Shown here: positions 1 to 8,444 of the stretch, one piece after another
How positions within the stretch are numbered: position 1 is the stretch's first letter
How the letters are laid out: each line of letters opens with the position of its first letter
Program-made: the position numbers and the translations under genes
Assembly: GCA_018823835.1 (NCBI GenBank)
Contig: JAHJHT010000013.1
Span: 310,001 to 374,000 of the forward strand
Reading direction: 5' to 3'
From: Alphaproteobacteria bacterium
GTDB taxonomy: Bacteria > Pseudomonadota > Alphaproteobacteria > Rhizobiales > Rhizobiaceae
Length of the DNA: 64,000 nt
Notes under the pieces: generated by a model
What the model saw: only the letters and a program-made list of their open reading frames with translations
Database searches by the model: none
Told to the model about the DNA's origin: nothing

Positions 1-371
1 GCGCCGATGACGTCGATATCCATGCCCTGGTAGCGGCCCATGCCCTTGGCGCGTTCGAATTCCTGCATGCGCTCCTTCGTGTGGGCAAGGCGCAGCGAGC
101 CGGTGACGTGGTAGTTCATAGGGTAATCGACCGCCTCGGCGAGGCCGCGATAGAGCTCGGTCGAGTAGCGCTGCATGTTCATCAGCGACCAGGAGGACGA
201 GAAGGTCGGCACGTTGCCGGCGGCGTGCCAGGTGGAGCCCGAGGTCAGCTCGTTCTTTTCCAGGAGCACGCAGTCGGTCCAGCCGGCCTTGGCCAGATGG
301 TAGAGCGCCGAGACGCCGACCGCGCCGCCGCCGATGATGACGACCCGCGCCGTCGAAGGAATTCCAGCCAT
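1..371 (-). CDS. DMGDH-like FAD-dependent oxidoreductase, N-terminal part (runs off window)
   Basis: This is the first 123 codons of a flavoprotein of the dimethylglycine dehydrogenase/sarcosine dehydrogenase family; the rest lies beyond the left edge. The N-terminus reads MAGIPSTARVVIIGGGAVG, a Rossmann FAD-binding motif, followed by the family signature GSTWHAAG, whose His carries covalent FAD in characterised relatives. Such enzymes oxidise N-methyl groups of dimethylglycine or sarcosine and often pass the C1 unit to tetrahydrofolate through a C-terminal GcvT-like domain, which cannot be checked here. It starts 34 bp after the XRE-cupin regulator gene on the same strand, so the two probably form an operon. 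Substrate not determinable. Confidence 0.85.
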   Translation of the reverse strand, partial: MAGIPSTARVVIIGGGAVGVSALYHLAKAGWTDCVLLEKNELTSGSTWHAAGNVPTFSSSWSLMNMQRYSTELYRGLAEAVDYPMNYHVTGSLRLAHTKERMQEFERAKGMGRYQGMDIDVIG

Positions 372-405
372 TTCTTCTCCCAATCCTGCCGTCGGGCAGG
401 CAATT

Positions 406-996
406 CTAGTAGACGGGTGGCGACACGACCCAGATGATGACCGCCGGCTCGGCATGCGGGTTCTTCCAGCGGAACGGCTTGCCCGCGAAGCGGAAACTGT
501 CGCCCTCGGCGAGGTGATGCCAGACACCGTCGATCTCGATGTCGAAGCGCCCGGACGCCACGTAGCCGGCCTCCTCGGTCTGGCGCAGCGCGGTTTCCGA
601 AAGCGCCGCGCCGGGCGCGAATTCCGAGCGCAGCATCTCGAAACTGCCGCCAAGATCGGGCGAGAGCAATTCCTCCACCAGCCCGGATTCGCTGGTACCA
701 AGCGAACGCCGCCGGGCGCCGCGAACCACAACGCCGCGTTCGCTGTCCTCGGCCTCATGGCCGAAGAACAGGCTGACCGGCACGCCGAAGACCTCGGCGA
801 AGGCGCGCAGGTCGCCGAGCGAGGGAATCGACAGGCCGCGCTCGACTTGGCTCAGCCAGCCGACGGAGCGCTTCAGCCTGGCGCCGATCTCGGCAAGCGT
901 CAGTCCGCGCGCCTTGCGCAGCGCGCGCAGGTCGCGTGCCAGGATCTGGTCGCCATCAAGGCCGTGCGCCGGTGAGAATGATGCGGACTCGGGCAA
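406..996 (-). CDS. XRE-family transcriptional regulator with C-terminal cupin domain
   Basis: A 196-residue regulator with an N-terminal helix-turn-helix (about residues 17-72, including LTLAEIGARLKRSVGWLSQVERG) and a C-terminal small-molecule-binding cupin barrel (about 115-190). This architecture is typical of PuuR-like regulators of amine and amino-acid catabolism. It lies 34 bp upstream of the partial DMGDH-like gene, so it probably controls that operon and itself. The best start appears to be a TTG codon; no in-frame ATG is seen nearby, so the exact N-terminus is uncertain. Two copies of a symmetric 25-bp element just upstream (1010-1073) are candidate autoregulatory operators. Confidence 0.85.
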   Translation of the reverse strand: MPESASFSPAHGLDGDQILARDLRALRKARGLTLAEIGARLKRSVGWLSQVERGLSIPSLGDLRAFAEVFGVPVSLFFGHEAEDSERGVVVRGARRRSLGTSESGLVEELLSPDLGGSFEMLRSEFAPGAALSETALRQTEEAGYVASGRFDIEIDGVWHHLAEGDSFRFAGKPFRWKNPHAEPAVIIWVVSPPVY

Positions 997-1009
997 AAGG
1001 GCGGGTCCC

Positions 1010-1034
1010 GTGAAAAAATCGATTGGAATTTCAC
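1010..1034. promoter_or_regulatory. Candidate operator, copy 1 of a duplicated 25-bp element
   Basis: A 25-bp imperfect palindrome starting GTGAAAAAATC and ending TTTCAC. It lies 14 bp upstream of the XRE-cupin start and is nearly repeated at 1049-1073, 39 bp away. Spaced repeated palindromes directly before a regulator gene suggest autoregulation; that the XRE protein binds here is inference. Confidence 0.5.
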
Positions 1035-1048
1035 GAGAGCGCAGGCGG

Positions 1049-1073
1049 TTGAAAAAATCAAGTTCCTTTTCAC
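1049..1073. promoter_or_regulatory. Candidate operator, copy 2 of a duplicated 25-bp element
   Basis: Starts TTGAAAAAATC and ends TTTTCAC, matching copy 1 at 1010-1034 in both half-sites. It lies between the XRE-cupin gene and the divergent nitroreductase gene, so it could act on either or both. Confidence 0.5.
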
Positions 1074-1183
1074 CCGCGCGGGAAGATTTACTTGCCCCTC
1101 AGTTGGTGACAGTGCAAAGGCTGTGAGCGTATGCGGCCTTTGGCTTGGGCACGGTCGCAATAGCCGTACCCGGGCGGGGAAAT

Positions 1184-1894
1184 ATGCTGGCACGAGACAA
1201 AGACGCAATACAGGACGATATTGCCGAGACCGTGGAGGAAGCTATCGCTTCGCGCCGGTCGGTGCGGGCTTTTCTGCCCGATCCCGTCGATGCCGAAACC
1301 ATCAGCGACATCCTGAAGCTCGCCGCGCGCGCCCCCTCGGGCACCAACATGCAGCCTTGGCGCGTCTACGTCACCACCGGCGAGGCCAAGGAACGGCTGT
1401 CGCGTGCCGTGCTGGAGTCCGGCATCCGGGCCGAGAAGGCCAAGTGGGACGAGTACAAATACTATCCCGAAAAGTTCTTCGAGCCCTATTACGGGCGGCG
1501 GCGCGCCGTCGGCTATGCGCTCTACGGCCATCTCGGCATTGGCAAGCGCGATGTCGACCAGATGCGGGCACAGCATGACCGCAACTTCGTGTTCTTCGAC
1601 GCGCCGGTCGGCATGATCTTCACCATCGACCGCCGCCTCAACCAGGGCTCGTGGATCGACTACGGCATGTTCCTGCAGAATATCATGATCGCGGCGCGCG
1701 CCAAGGGATTGCACACCTGCCCGCAGGCGGCGTTTGCGCCCTATCACAACCAGATCAGGCCGGCGCTCGGCATCCCGGACGAGGAAATCGTCGTCTGCGG
1801 CATGGCGCTCGGCTACGAGGACGTCTCGAAGCCCGAAAACGACCTGCGCACCGACCGTGCGCCGCTCGAAGAGTGGGTGACCTTCCTCGACTAG
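1184..1894 (+). CDS. Nitroreductase family protein
   Basis: A 236-residue FMN-dependent oxidoreductase of the nitroreductase fold. The N-terminal RRSVRAFLPDPV and AARAPSGTNMQPWRVYV segments are the FMN-binding signatures of the family, and the length is normal. The ATG at 1184 is preceded by a GGCGGGGA ribosome-binding site; a longer in-frame version would need an upstream TTG and has no better signal. It is divergent from the XRE-cupin gene. Its stop codon overlaps the stop of the convergent DUF1772 gene (CTAG, 1891-1894). Substrate unknown. Confidence 0.9.
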   Translation: MLARDKDAIQDDIAETVEEAIASRRSVRAFLPDPVDAETISDILKLAARAPSGTNMQPWRVYVTTGEAKERLSRAVLESGIRAEKAKWDEYKYYPEKFFEPYYGRRRAVGYALYGHLGIGKRDVDQMRAQHDRNFVFFDAPVGMIFTIDRRLNQGSWIDYGMFLQNIMIAARAKGLHTCPQAAFAPYHNQIRPALGIPDEEIVVCGMALGYEDVSKPENDLRTDRAPLEEWVTFLD

Positions 1895-2367
1895 CCGGCG
1901 CCTGGCCGGTCGGCAAGCACAGCGGCCACCAGGAAGAGCAATCCGCCGACCGAGGCTGCGAGCCGCAGCTTGTGCCAGGTCCACCAACTGTCGCGCAACG
2001 CCTGCCAGTCCGCCGGCATGGACGCGGCCGTCCACTGCATGATCACGGCATTGATGGGCTGGTTGCCGAAGCGGGTGACGATGCCGCCGGCGAGGAAGCC
2101 CAGCAGGGCAAGCAGATAGAGCGGAAATGCGCGCGACTGGCGGCCCGCCTGGACCGTTAGGATCACGGTGAGAAGGATGGCGGCGAGACCGATCGCCGGC
2201 AGAAGCACGTTCAGCCCGCGCACTGCGCCCTGATGAACCTCGACGAAGGCGGCCGGCGAATAGCCCGCCGGATCGTAGCCCCGCCAGATGCCGAACACGC
2301 TGCCTGAGACCATGGCAGCGGCAAGGATGGCCAGGAGTTGCAAGGTGGGCTTGAGCAAGCTTTCCAT
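1891..2367 (-). CDS. DUF1772 (anthrone oxygenase-like) membrane protein
   Basis: A 158-residue integral membrane protein with four predicted hydrophobic segments. It matches the DUF1772/anthrone oxygenase-like family by layout: an early VSGSVFGIW segment, a central hydrophobic pair, and a late WTWHKLRLAAS segment. Start taken at ATG 2367 (MESLLKP); a longer frame exists upstream but lacks membrane character. It is divergent from a TetR gene 78 bp away with a perfect palindrome between, a common regulator/target layout. Function unknown. Confidence 0.75.
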   Translation of the reverse strand: MESLLKPTLQLLAILAAAMVSGSVFGIWRGYDPAGYSPAAFVEVHQGAVRGLNVLLPAIGLAAILLTVILTVQAGRQSRAFPLYLLALLGFLAGGIVTRFGNQPINAVIMQWTAASMPADWQALRDSWWTWHKLRLAASVGGLLFLVAAVLADRPGAG

Positions 2368-2423
2368 AGGATCCGTCTCCACGGCAGCCCGGGGCAAAGG
2401 CCGAAGGTTGCGCAATATTTAAA

Positions 2424-2438
2424 TACAGTGATACTGTA
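2424..2438. promoter_or_regulatory. Candidate TetR operator
   Basis: Perfect inverted repeat TACAGT-GAT-ACTGTA in the short intergenic region between the divergent DUF1772 gene and the TetR gene, inside an AT-rich stretch likely to hold both promoters. Size and placement fit a TetR-type autoregulatory site. Confidence 0.6.
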
Positions 2439-2445
2439 GCGAAAT

Positions 2446-3114
2446 ATGGATGAAGTAAAGTCCCCGCGAAGCTACCGGCAGACAAGGCGCGCCGCCGCCA
2501 CGGCGAAGACGCGGGCAGCCGTGCTGAAGGCGGCACGCGCCTGTTTCGTCGCCAAAGGGTGGAGCGGCACGACGATCGCGGCAATCGCAGCCCGCGCAAA
2601 GGTCTCGCCGGAGACGATCTATGCCTCCTTCGGCAGCAAGAGCGCGCTGATGGTCGAGACGCTGCGCGCCGCGGTCAGGGGAGAGGAGGCGGAGGTGCCG
2701 CTGCTCGACCAGTCGGCGCCGCGCGCCATCGCGGCGTCACGCGACCAGTGTCGCCAGCTTGCCATCTTCACCGAAGACATTGCGGGCGTGCTCGAACGGG
2801 TGGCGCCGCTGATGGACGTGGTGCGCGCAGGCGCGGCGACGGACCGGAGGCTGCAGGCGCTCTACCGCGAGTTCCACGACGGACGCCGCCGCAATCTCGG
2901 GTTCGTGGCGCGTGCGCTGCTGGCAACCGCTCCTCTGCGCGACGGACAGGACGAGGAGCAGGCCACGGCGGCGATCTGGCGGCTCGCCAGTCCCGAGCTC
3001 TTCATGCTGATGCGGAATGTCGAGGGGACTGACCGGACGGCCTACGCAGCATGGCTGCTGCGTGCGCTCAGCGACGCGTTGCTTGTCGAGCCTGGGCCGG
3101 GGTCCGTCACCTGA
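2446..3114 (+). CDS. TetR family transcriptional regulator
   Basis: A 222-residue regulator with an N-terminal TetR helix-turn-helix at about residues 22-66 (TTIAAIAARAKVSPETIYASFGSK) and a variable ligand-binding C-terminus. The start ATG lies 8 bp downstream of the TACAGT palindrome, consistent with autorepression and control of the divergent DUF1772 gene. The last 8 bp overlap the convergent soxG gene. Confidence 0.88.
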   Translation: MDEVKSPRSYRQTRRAAATAKTRAAVLKAARACFVAKGWSGTTIAAIAARAKVSPETIYASFGSKSALMVETLRAAVRGEEAEVPLLDQSAPRAIAASRDQCRQLAIFTEDIAGVLERVAPLMDVVRAGAATDRRLQALYREFHDGRRRNLGFVARALLATAPLRDGQDEEQATAAIWRLASPELFMLMRNVEGTDRTAYAAWLLRALSDALLVEPGPGSVT

Positions 3115-3694
3115 CCTCGTAGCCAACCTCTTCGCTGGCGCGGCAGAGCGCGTGCCAGAAGGAGCGGGCAAAGGAGCGGAAGACATAGGTGTCGAACCGT
3201 TCGGCACCGGTGCGCTGGATCTGGGCGAAGATGTCGTGATGCACCGTCGAGACGCCAGAGCCGAGCGGAAAGGCCGGCAGCGCGAAGTCGATGGCGAAGA
3301 TTTTCGACAGCACCCAGTCCGCCTTCGGACCGGCAATGCGGATCGCGGTACGGCCGTGCGACAGGTCGGTCACCGTGCCGGTGTCCCGCGCAACCGCCGC
3401 GGCGAAGGCTGCGGCCAGCCCTTCCTCCTCGCCGATAACCAGGAAGCGGCCCGGCGCGATGCCGAAGGCGCTTGCCGCCTCGGTCGCGATGCCGCCGCCG
3501 GCGCCGTCGGGGAGGGCGATGCCGGCTAGCTGCTTCACCGACTTGATGAGCGCCTTTTCCTTGCCCGGCCAGGCGGCGAGCTGGACGATCGAGCCCGGAC
3601 GTGTCTCGGATAGCGTCACGCCGACACCGTTGGCGACGTGACCGTGACGGCCCGAATGCAGGACCGGTTCGAGCGGCGACAGCTGGTCAACCAT
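3107..3694 (-). CDS. soxG: Sarcosine oxidase gamma subunit
   Basis: A 195-residue protein matching the gamma subunit of heterotetrameric sarcosine oxidase, which carries no cofactor. It is the last gene of soxBDAG. The start MVDQLSPLEP at 3694 overlaps the 3' end of soxA by 8 bp, suggesting translational coupling; the long open frame further upstream is only a shadow of soxA. The C-terminal part (SRTVHHDIF-like, then FVFRSFARSFWHAL-type residues) resembles the family. Its 3' end overlaps the convergent TetR gene. Confidence 0.88.
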   Translation of the reverse strand: MVDQLSPLEPVLHSGRHGHVANGVGVTLSETRPGSIVQLAAWPGKEKALIKSVKQLAGIALPDGAGGGIATEAASAFGIAPGRFLVIGEEEGLAAAFAAAVARDTGTVTDLSHGRTAIRIAGPKADWVLSKIFAIDFALPAFPLGSGVSTVHHDIFAQIQRTGAERFDTYVFRSFARSFWHALCRASEEVGYEVR

Positions 3695-6680
3695 GCAGGC
3701 GCTTCCCTTCCGGATCGTAGAAGTGGTGGCTGACGATCTCGACCGCGCCGAAACGGTCGCGCAGCGGGTCGGAGACGTAGGCACGGTCGCCGTGGCGGCT
3801 CTTGCCGCCGCGCACCAGCGCCAGCGCGATATGCTTGCGCAGCACCGGCGAATAGCAGGCCGCCGTGATGTGGCCGATGGAATCGCGCGGCGTCTCGCGG
3901 TCGAGGCGCTCGACGATATGCGCGCCGCCGTTGAGCGGTCTGTTGTCGAGGGCGATAATGCCGACAAGCTGCAGCCTGTCGGATGACGTCATGCCCTCGC
4001 GGTCCATCATCATCGAGCCGACGAAGGGCTTCTTCTTCGACAGTATCCAGTCGAGGTGCAGGTCGCGCGCTGTGGTGCGGCCGTCGATCTCGGCGCCGGT
4101 CACGTGGCCCTTCTCGATGCGCATCGTGCCCAGCGCCTCCAGCCCGTAGGGCACCAGGCCGAAAGGCTTGCCGGCCTTCATCAGCGCCTGCCAGACATGG
4201 GTGCCGTGGCCGGCGCCGCTATAGACCTCGAAGGCCATTTCGCCGGAGAAGGACAGGCGGCAGATGACCACCGGCGCGCCGGCAATCTCGCCATGCACGA
4301 TGCCCATGAAGGGCAGGGTCTCGTTGTCGACCGCGGTGCCGGTGACGCAGGCGGCTAGAATTTCGCGCGCCCTGGGGCCGCCGATTGCCGCGCCAGCCCA
4401 CTGGTCGGTGACCGAGGTGAGGTGGACCCTGAGCTCGGGCCATACGACGTCGAGCAGATATTCGAGATGCTGCATGACCTTGCCGGCATTGGCCGTGGTC
4501 GTGGTCATCAGGAAATCGTCCTCGGCAAGCCGCCAGGTGGTTCCGTCGTCCATCGCAAACCCGTCCTCGCGCAGCATCAGGCCATAGCGCGCCTTGCCGA
4601 CGGGAAGGGTGGAAAACATGTTGGTGTAGACGCGGTCGAGAAAATCACCAGCGTCGGGCCCCTGCACGGCAATCTTGCCCAGGGTGGAGACATCGACGAT
4701 GCCGGCCTTTTCGCGCGTCGTGCGGGCCTCGCGCACATAAGCCTGGTCGACGGTCTCGCCAGGCCTGGCGTAGATCATCGGGCGATGCCAGAGGCCGGCC
4801 GAATACATCGTCGCGCCGTTGTCGACATGCCAGTCATGCATCGGCGTCAGCCGCTCCGGGCGAATGTCGCCATAGCGTTCGGCGGCGAGCGAACCGACCG
4901 AGACGGGCGCGAAGGGCGGGCGGAAACGGGTCGTGCCGACTTCCGGAATCTGCTTGCCGAGCGCGTTCGCCATGATGGCGAGGCCCGGGATGTTGGAGGT
5001 CTTGCCCTGGTCGGTCGCCATGCCGAGCGTGGTGTAGCGCTTCAGATGCTCGACCGAGATGAAGCCCTCGCGATGCGCCAGCCGCACGTCGTCGGCCGTC
5101 ACGTCGTGCTGGAAGTCGACGAAGGCCTTGCCGCCGGCGGGGATTTCGAAGACCGGCGCGGGGGCGATGTCGAGCACGGCGCCGCCGGCCTCAGGTACCG
5201 GGTCGGTCGCGCTGGCGCCTCCGGCGGCCCAGGAGCCTGCCGCGGCACCGCCTGCAAGCGCCTCGCCGGTCGAAAACTCTCCGGCGCAGGCGCCGGCGCC
5301 GGTCCAGCGCTCGGTGGCGGGCGGCAACATGAAGGCCTGCGCCTTCTCGTCCCAGACGGCCCGGGCGCCGGCCTGGCTTGCCAGGTGGATGATCGGCGAC
5401 CAGCCGCCGGAGACGGCGAGGAAATCGACATCGATCGAGCGGGCATCGCCCCTGACGACACCGGTCGCGGCATCGAAAGTCTGCACCTTGATGCCCGAAA
5501 GGGTCTTGCCGCCCTCGGTGGCGACGACCGCCTGTCCGGCCAGGATCTCGGCCTTGGCCTTCGTGGCCAGTTCGCGTGCCGCCGTCGAGACCTCGGCCCG
5601 CACGTCGACGATGGCGACGATCGAGGTGCCGGCCTCGCGCAGCGCCAGCGCCGAGCGGTAGGCGCCGTCATTGTTGGCGAAGACGGCGATCTTCCCTCCC
5701 GGCAGCACGCCGAACTCGGTCGCGTAGCGCGCCGCCGAAGCGGCCAGCATCACGCCCGGGCGGTCGTTGCCGGGAAACACCATCGGTCGCTCGAAGGCGC
5801 CGGTTGCCAGCACTACGCGGCCGGCGCGGATCGTCCAGTGCCGCTGGCGCGGCTCGCCCTTGCGGGCGGTCCGCTTGTGGTCGGTGACGCGTTCGAGGGC
5901 TGACAGCGTGTTGTCGTCGTAATAGCCCCAGACGGTGGTGCGCGGCAGCAGCCGGACGTTCGGCCTTGCCTTCAGTTCGGCGACCGTCGCTGCCGCCCAT
6001 TCGGCGGCGGCCGTGCCGTCGATGCTCTCGCCCGACCAGTTGGCCGAGCCGCCGAGCCTCGGCTCGAGGTCGGCGAGCACGACGCGCGCGCCGCTTGAAG
6101 CGGCCTGTTTCGCCGCCATCAGGCCGGCCGGGCCGGAACCGACGACGAGCACGTCGCAAAAGGCGTTCATGCGCTCGTAGCGCGAGGGGTCGGCAACCTT
6201 GCCGGCGCGGCCGAGGCCGGCGGCGCGGCGGATGAAGTGCTCGCAGAACATCCAGAAGCGGGTGCCCTTGAGCGGGCCGAAGACCGGGCCCATGAATGTC
6301 TTGTAGTAGAAACCGGCGCCCAGGATCTTGCCGCCGAGCTGGTTGACCGCGCCGACGTCGAAGGCCAGCGAGGGAAAGCGGTTCTGGCTGACCACGGTCA
6401 GACCGTCGTAGATCTCCAGCATGGTTGCCGGGATGTTGGGCTCGCGCGCATCGCCGCGCAGCACGGTTACCAGCGCGTTCGGTTCGTCGACCCCCGCCGT
6501 CAGCACGCCGCGCGGGCGGTGGTACTTGAACGAGCGGCCGAACAACGTGACGCCCTGCGCCAGCAGGGCCGAGGCCAGCGTATCCCCCGGATGACCGGTG
6601 TAGAAATCGCCGTCGAAACTGAAGCGGATGCTCCTCGATCGGTCGATCAGCCCGCCGCTGGCGGTGCGGCGCGGGCTCAT
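3687..6680 (-). CDS. soxA: Sarcosine oxidase alpha subunit
   Basis: A 997-residue subunit of the enzyme that oxidatively demethylates sarcosine to glycine, giving H2O2 and 5,10-methylene-H4F. The N-terminal 2Fe-2S-ferredoxin-like fold (residues about 15-95, without cluster cysteines) is followed by a dinucleotide-binding domain with GSGPAG at 181-186. The C-terminal third is a GcvT-like folate-binding domain (SVGSLAAERYG, then VSTLGKIAVQGPDAGDFLD). Start ATG 6680 overlaps the soxD stop (ATGA). Length and domain order are normal for the family. Confidence 0.95.
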   Translation of the reverse strand: MSPRRTASGGLIDRSRSIRFSFDGDFYTGHPGDTLASALLAQGVTLFGRSFKYHRPRGVLTAGVDEPNALVTVLRGDAREPNIPATMLEIYDGLTVVSQNRFPSLAFDVGAVNQLGGKILGAGFYYKTFMGPVFGPLKGTRFWMFCEHFIRRAAGLGRAGKVADPSRYERMNAFCDVLVVGSGPAGLMAAKQAASSGARVVLADLEPRLGGSANWSGESIDGTAAAEWAAATVAELKARPNVRLLPRTTVWGYYDDNTLSALERVTDHKRTARKGEPRQRHWTIRAGRVVLATGAFERPMVFPGNDRPGVMLAASAARYATEFGVLPGGKIAVFANNDGAYRSALALREAGTSIVAIVDVRAEVSTAARELATKAKAEILAGQAVVATEGGKTLSGIKVQTFDAATGVVRGDARSIDVDFLAVSGGWSPIIHLASQAGARAVWDEKAQAFMLPPATERWTGAGACAGEFSTGEALAGGAAAGSWAAGGASATDPVPEAGGAVLDIAPAPVFEIPAGGKAFVDFQHDVTADDVRLAHREGFISVEHLKRYTTLGMATDQGKTSNIPGLAIMANALGKQIPEVGTTRFRPPFAPVSVGSLAAERYGDIRPERLTPMHDWHVDNGATMYSAGLWHRPMIYARPGETVDQAYVREARTTREKAGIVDVSTLGKIAVQGPDAGDFLDRVYTNMFSTLPVGKARYGLMLREDGFAMDDGTTWRLAEDDFLMTTTTANAGKVMQHLEYLLDVVWPELRVHLTSVTDQWAGAAIGGPRAREILAACVTGTAVDNETLPFMGIVHGEIAGAPVVICRLSFSGEMAFEVYSGAGHGTHVWQALMKAGKPFGLVPYGLEALGTMRIEKGHVTGAEIDGRTTARDLHLDWILSKKKPFVGSMMMDREGMTSSDRLQLVGIIALDNRPLNGGAHIVERLDRETPRDSIGHITAACYSPVLRKHIALALVRGGKSRHGDRAYVSDPLRDRFGAVEIVSHHFYDPEGKRLHG

Positions 6681-6979
6681 GATTTCTGCCTCGGCTTGCG
6701 GCGCGGTGCCGGCTTCCTGGTGGCGCCCGCGCCTGCAAATCCGACCTTCGAGATCGCATGGGTCAGCGTGTTGCGGGTGACGGCGAGGTGGCGCCGGCAA
6801 CCGCCGGCATGCTGCCAGATCTCGTTATGCTCGCCGGCGGGGTTCAGCCGGTCGTAGACATAGGCGTTCCAGGCCTTCTGGCTGGTCGAAGCCTGATCGG
6901 GGCGCTTGCGGTTGCCGTCGCCCTGGTAGGCGAATTCGGAGAGGTCGCGCGGGCCGCAATAGGGACAGGTGATGATCAT
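6677..6979 (-). CDS. soxD: Sarcosine oxidase delta subunit
   Basis: A 100-residue zinc-binding subunit. It opens with MIITCPYCGPRDLSEF (Cys5 and Cys8), with further candidate ligands His57, Cys61 and His64. It lies 15 bp after soxB and overlaps soxA by 4 bp. The C-terminus is unusually basic (TRKPAPRRKPRQKS). Confidence 0.95.
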   Translation of the reverse strand: MIITCPYCGPRDLSEFAYQGDGNRKRPDQASTSQKAWNAYVYDRLNPAGEHNEIWQHAGGCRRHLAVTRNTLTHAISKVGFAGAGATRKPAPRRKPRQKS

Positions 6980-6994
6980 CTCGCTCTTTTGCCC

Positions 6995-8263
6995 CTAATG
7001 CAGGTTGGGCGTCGCGCCCTGGCCCTTGTCGTCGATGACGGCGCCGCGGTGGAACCGGTCGAGCGAAAAGGCGGCGTTGAGCGGGTGCGGTTCGTCGCGC
7101 GCGATGGTGTGGGCGAAGCAGAAGCCCGACGCCGGCGTCGCCTTGAAGCCGCCGTAGCACCAGCCGCAGTTCAGGTACATGCCGGGCAGGGGGCCGGTCG
7201 TGATGATCGGCGAGCCGTCCATCGACATGTCGGTGACCCCGCCCCAGGAACGCAGCAGCCGCACGCTGGCAAGGCTCGGAAACAGCGCCAGCATTTCGCT
7301 CATCACTTCCTCGACGAGCGGCAGGTTTCCGCGCTGCGCGTAGCTGTTGTAGCCGTCGAGCGCGCCGCCGTAGATCAGCCCGCCCTTGTCGGATTGCGCG
7401 ACATAGAAGTGCCCCATGCCGAAGGTCAGCACCGTGTCGAGGAAGGGTTTCAGCGATTCCGTCACGAAGGCCTGCAGCACCTGGCTCTCGATAGGCATGC
7501 GGTCGATGCCGGCAAGCTTCATGACTTCGCCAGTGTGTCCGGCCACTGCCACCGCGACCTTGGCGGCGCGGATCTCGCCGCGCGAGGTCTGAACGCCGGT
7601 GACCTGGTCGCCATCGCGCAGGAAGCCCGTCACCTCGCAGTTTTCGATGATGTCGACGCCCAGCCGGTCGGCGCCGCGCGCATAGCCCCAGGCCACCGCG
7701 TCATGGCGCGCCGTGCCGGCGCTGCGCTGCATCAGCCCGCCGAGAATCGGGAAGCGCGCGCTGCGCGTCATGTCGAGGGCGGGCACTTCGCGGGCGATCT
7801 CGGCCGGCGTCATCAGTTCGGAATCGATGCCCTCGTGGCGGAGCGCATTGCCGCGCCGGGCGTAGTCGTCGAGCTGCGCCGGCGTGTGCGCGAGGTTGAG
7901 GCAGCCGCGCTGCGAAAACATCACGTTGTAGTTGAGCTCGTGCGACAGGTTCTCCCAGAGATCCATCGAGAACTCGTAGAAGCGGTTGTTCTCCGGCAGC
8001 AGGTAGTTGGAGCGCACGGCGGTGGTGTTGCGGCCGACATTGCCGGAGCCGAGCCAACCCTTCTCGAGCACGGCGACATTGGTGATGCCGAACTCGCTGG
8101 CCAGATAATAGGCCGTGGAGAGCCCGTGCCCGCCGCCACCCACGATGATCACGTCGTAGGCCGGCTTGGGCTCGGCCTTGCGCCAGACCGGCTTCCAGTC
8201 GGTGTTGCCCCTGAAGGCGTTCCTGATGAGAGAAAGCGCCGAGTATTCCCGCATTGCTGCCAT
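6995..8263 (-). CDS. soxB: Sarcosine oxidase beta subunit
   Basis: A FAD/FMN subunit of about 422 residues that oxidises sarcosine. The FAD motif GGGGHG is at about residues 42-47. The segment TARHDAVAWGYARGA (His about 187) corresponds to the site of covalent FMN attachment in characterised enzymes. First gene of soxBDAG. Two close starts are possible, ATG 8263 or ATG 8254 (MREYSALSL, the form usual in relatives); 8263 was chosen for spacing. Physiologically this completes breakdown of glycine betaine via dimethylglycine and sarcosine. Confidence 0.95.
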   Translation of the reverse strand: MAAMREYSALSLIRNAFRGNTDWKPVWRKAEPKPAYDVIIVGGGGHGLSTAYYLASEFGITNVAVLEKGWLGSGNVGRNTTAVRSNYLLPENNRFYEFSMDLWENLSHELNYNVMFSQRGCLNLAHTPAQLDDYARRGNALRHEGIDSELMTPAEIAREVPALDMTRSARFPILGGLMQRSAGTARHDAVAWGYARGADRLGVDIIENCEVTGFLRDGDQVTGVQTSRGEIRAAKVAVAVAGHTGEVMKLAGIDRMPIESQVLQAFVTESLKPFLDTVLTFGMGHFYVAQSDKGGLIYGGALDGYNSYAQRGNLPLVEEVMSEMLALFPSLASVRLLRSWGGVTDMSMDGSPIITTGPLPGMYLNCGWCYGGFKATPASGFCFAHTIARDEPHPLNAAFSLDRFHRGAVIDDKGQGATPNLH

Positions 8264-8444
8264 TGTCCGTTTTGGCCGTCGGGCGAAACCTATAGCGCAG
8301 GTCCGCACGCCAAGACCACTTTAGCGCCATCGCGTGTCGCACGCCCGACCGCATTGGGCAAGGCGGCTTGCCGCTTCCCGTGGCGGTCACTATCAATGGC
8401 GCGCGCGTTTTGCGCCCTGAACCGATGTGAGTCGCCCGAGAAAA

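Noticed and set aside
1088..2599. Long minus-strand open frame opposite nitroreductase and DUF1772
   Set aside because: Antisense to coding genes, with no domains and very high Arg content.
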